Positions 62,029 through 64,000 of a DNA stretch of 64,000 nt are shown here, piece after piece. Numbering within the stretch: the stretch's first letter is position 1; every line of letters begins with the position of its first letter. Source of the stretch: Kribbella sp. CA-293567 (GTDB taxonomy: Bacteria; Actinomycetota; Actinomycetes; Propionibacteriales; Kribbellaceae); the NCBI RefSeq assembly GCF_027627575.1, contig NZ_CP114065.1, positions 6,138,001 to 6,202,000 on the forward strand. The letters run 5' to 3'. The notes beneath the pieces are model-generated. The model did not search any database and was not told the origin of the DNA. It worked only from the letters and a program-made list of their open reading frames with translations. Position numbers and translations under genes: made by a program.

Positions 62029-63326
62029 CGAAGATCGCTTTCATCGGCGCCGGCAGCGTCGTCTTCACCCAAGGGCTGCTGGCCGACCTGTTCGGCTTCG
62101 CCGACCTGGGTGAGCTGCACATCGCCCTGCACGACATCGATCCTGAGCGCTTGGCGACCGCCGGCGGCGCCGCGGCGGCGATCGCGGCCGAGCGGGGGAT
62201 GTCGCCACGGATCACCGAGCATCTGGACCGGCGGGCGGCCCTCGACGGGTGCGACTTCGTCATCAACATCATCCAGGTCGGGATGGGCGAGGCGACCCGG
62301 CTCGACTTCGAGATCCCCGCCCGGTACGGCGTACGGCAGACCATCGCCGACACGCTCGGCGCCGGCGGCGTGTCCCGCGCCCTCCGCACCTTCCCGGTAC
62401 TGCGCGGTCTGGCGGCCGACATCGCGCAGGTCTGCCCCGACGCGTGGTTGCTGAACTACACGAACCCGATGGCGATGAACGTCTGGTACCTGAAGGCGCT
62501 CGGCGTGAAGAACGTCGTCGGGCTGTGCCACTCGGTCTACTGGACGATGCACGACCTGTCCGCGCTGGTCGGGGTGCCGTTGGACGAGGTGTCCTACCTG
62601 GCCGCCGGGGTGAACCACCAGGCGTGGGTCCTGCGGTTCGAGCACGAAGGTAGGTCGCTGTACCCGGCGCTGGACGAGCGCATCGCTCGCGATCCCGAAC
62701 TGGCGCGCCGGGTGCGGGTCGACATGTACCGGCGGCTCGGGCACTATCCGACCGAGACGAGCGAGCACTCCTCGGAGTACGTGCCGTGGTACCTGCACGA
62801 CGCGTCGGAGGTGGAGCGGCTGCGGCTGCCGGTGGGCGACTACCTGCGGATCGTGGAGGAGAACGTCGCTCTCTACGAAGGCACCCGGGACGCGTTGAAG
62901 GCCGGTGAGCCGCTGCCGGTCGAGGGAACGATGGAGTACGCGCCGCAGGTCATCCACAGCATCGTCACCGGGACTCCCCGGACGATCTACGGCAACGTGG
63001 TCAACCAGGGATCGATCTCGAACCTGCAGGACGGCGCGATCGTCGAGGTTCCCTGCCTGGTCGACTCCCTGGGGGTGCAGCCGACCTCCGTCGGCGCGTT
63101 GCCGGCGCAGTGCGCGGCGCTGAACCGCGCCTACCTCGGGGTCAACGAACTGGTCGTCCGGGCGGCGGTGGAAGAGGACCCGAGGGCGATCCGTCAGGCG
63201 CTGATGGTGGATCCGGCCACCTCGGCCGCTCTGACGGTTCCGCAGATCTGGGCGTTGGCGAACGACCTGGTAGATGCTCATAGCAACTACCTCGACCCCG
63301 CGTTGCGGGTACGGCTCAGTCTGTGA
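62025..63326 (+). CDS. GH4-family NAD/Mn-dependent alpha-galactosidase-like glycosidase
   Basis: GH4 enzymes split glycosides by a redox-elimination mechanism using NAD+ and Mn2+. The 433-residue protein has the Rossmann start KIAFIGAGSVVFTQGLLADL, LLNYTNPMAMN, the metal-binding Cys in VVGLCHSVYW and His in AAGVNHQAWVL, all as in MelA-type alpha-galactosidases. In this operon the natural substrate may be short alpha-1,4-galactosamine or N-acetylgalactosamine oligomers. It is the last gene of the operon, overlapping the convergent nitronate monooxygenase gene by 11 bp (63316-63326). Confidence 0.9.
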   Translation: MTKIAFIGAGSVVFTQGLLADLFGFADLGELHIALHDIDPERLATAGGAAAAIAAERGMSPRITEHLDRRAALDGCDFVINIIQVGMGEATRLDFEIPARYGVRQTIADTLGAGGVSRALRTFPVLRGLAADIAQVCPDAWLLNYTNPMAMNVWYLKALGVKNVVGLCHSVYWTMHDLSALVGVPLDEVSYLAAGVNHQAWVLRFEHEGRSLYPALDERIARDPELARRVRVDMYRRLGHYPTETSEHSSEYVPWYLHDASEVERLRLPVGDYLRIVEENVALYEGTRDALKAGEPLPVEGTMEYAPQVIHSIVTGTPRTIYGNVVNQGSISNLQDGAIVEVPCLVDSLGVQPTSVGALPAQCAALNRAYLGVNELVVRAAVEEDPRAIRQALMVDPATSAALTVPQIWALANDLVDAHSNYLDPALRVRLSL

Positions 63327-64000
63327 GCGCTGCTCGCAGCAGATCCTTGTAGGCGGCGAGATCGGCCAGGACCTCGGCCGCCGTGGTGGTCTTTCGGAGG
63401 GCGCCCACACCTTGGCCTGCGTACAGCGAGGCTGAGGTGGGGTCCGCTCCGCGGGTGGCGGCGACGTACTGCTGGTGGCCTTCGTCGTCGGACTTCAAGG
63501 CGTCCTCGCGGCCCTCCCAGGTGTCGTAGAAGGTGTTGCGGAGGGCGCGCCCGCCGTACTCGTCGGGCCAGCCGGCCCGGGAGGCCGCGTCGAAGACCGT
63601 GCCGTAGACGGTGTCGGTCTCGGTGGCCTCCAGGAGGCGTTGACGGGATGCATCGGGGGTCAGCGCCTCTTCGCAGGTGAGGAAGGCGGTGCCGATCCAG
63701 CCACCGGCGGCACCGGCAGCCAGTACTGCGGCCAGGCCGCGCGGCCCCGAGATGCCGCCACCGGCCAGCACCGGGAGGTCCGTCAGGTCGAGGATCGCTT
63801 GCAGCAGAGGCAGAGTGGCGACCTCGTTGCGCCCGTGGCCACCTGCTTCGGCGCCGCGGACGACGATCGCGTCGACTCCGGCCGCGATCGCTTCCTGGGC
63901 GTCGGCGACCGTGCCGGCCTGGGTGGCGACGACGATGCCGGCCGCGCGCAGGGGTTCGACGTACGGGGTGTAGTCGCCGAAGCTGAGCGAGGCCAGCGCC
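63316..64000 (-). CDS. Nitronate monooxygenase (partial, N-terminus beyond right edge)
   Basis: About 227 C-terminal residues are visible. They show the FMN TIM-barrel of nitronate monooxygenases (2-nitropropane dioxygenase family): VVATQAGTVADAQEAIAAGV, AIVVRGAEAGGHGR (phosphate/FMN loop), LAGGGISGPRGLAAVLAAGA and GGWIGTAFLTCEEAL. These flavoenzymes oxidise alkyl nitronates such as propionate 3-nitronate. The start lies right of the window. Confidence 0.9.
   Translation of the reverse strand, partial: ALASLSFGDYTPYVEPLRAAGIVVATQAGTVADAQEAIAAGVDAIVVRGAEAGGHGRNEVATLPLLQAILDLTDLPVLAGGGISGPRGLAAVLAAGAAGGWIGTAFLTCEEALTPDASRQRLLEATETDTVYGTVFDAASRAGWPDEYGGRALRNTFYDTWEGREDALKSDDEGHQQYVAATRGADPTSASLYAGQGVGALRKTTTAAEVLADLAAYKDLLRAALTD

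Overview
The window comes from a high-GC actinobacterium, most likely a soil member of the Propionibacteriales such as Kribbella. This is inferred from the high GC, frequent GTG starts, 4-base ATGA/GTGA gene overlaps, several actinobacterial protein families (DUF2505, an Rv3235-like protein, bacterial Ku, WS/DGAT) and the many secreted carbohydrate-active enzymes. No rRNA, tRNA, CRISPR array, transposase or phage gene was seen.

Layout. (1) 1-7059: a chorismatase cut by the left edge diverges from a two-gene unit: a soluble HExxH metalloprotease translationally coupled to a 1764-residue pseudokinase-like/DUF4011/SF1 helicase/nuclease-like protein. This unit is the best candidate for an unusual, possibly defensive, system. 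(2) 7105-9994: tryptophan 2,3-dioxygenase and a divergent sigma-factor-like membrane protein. (3) 10128-16170: secreted GH76, GH2-AbfB and GH76 enzymes for alpha-mannan. (4) 16418-27172: an operon of GntR/LacI-type regulator, ABC importer, Gfo/Idh dehydrogenase and a very large heparinase II/III-type lyase, with a divergent PL14-like lyase; together a uronate-polysaccharide locus. (5) 27173-40750: a possible structured RNA, a frameshifted alpha/beta hydrolase with TetR, DUF2505, zinc ribbon, secreted lipase with TetR, PruA, Ku, WS/DGAT acyltransferase, cupredoxin lipoprotein with membrane partner, GT87 and HAD proteins. (6) 40797-47702: a cell-envelope and regulator cluster (DUF4097, CpaE-like ATPase, SAF protein, small HTH, LSm-like protein, LysM protein, Rv3235-like protein, VanW). 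(7) 47765-49745: a 25-bp tandem repeat, an AraC regulator and an APH-fold kinase. (8) 49729-56921: a LacI-controlled operon with ABC importer, GH130 and a Tat-exported putative glycosidase, for mannosides. (9) 57222-63326: GH114, ABC importer, PfkB kinase and GH4, probably for alpha-1,4-galactosamine polymers. (10) The right edge cuts a nitronate monooxygenase.

The four sugar loci share one plan: secreted depolymerase, lipoprotein-dependent importer, then intracellular phosphorylase, glycosidase or kinase. The alpha-mannan and polygalactosamine loci point to feeding on fungal walls. Start codons were chosen from ribosome binding site spacing, overlaps and family N-termini, and several remain uncertain by a few codons.
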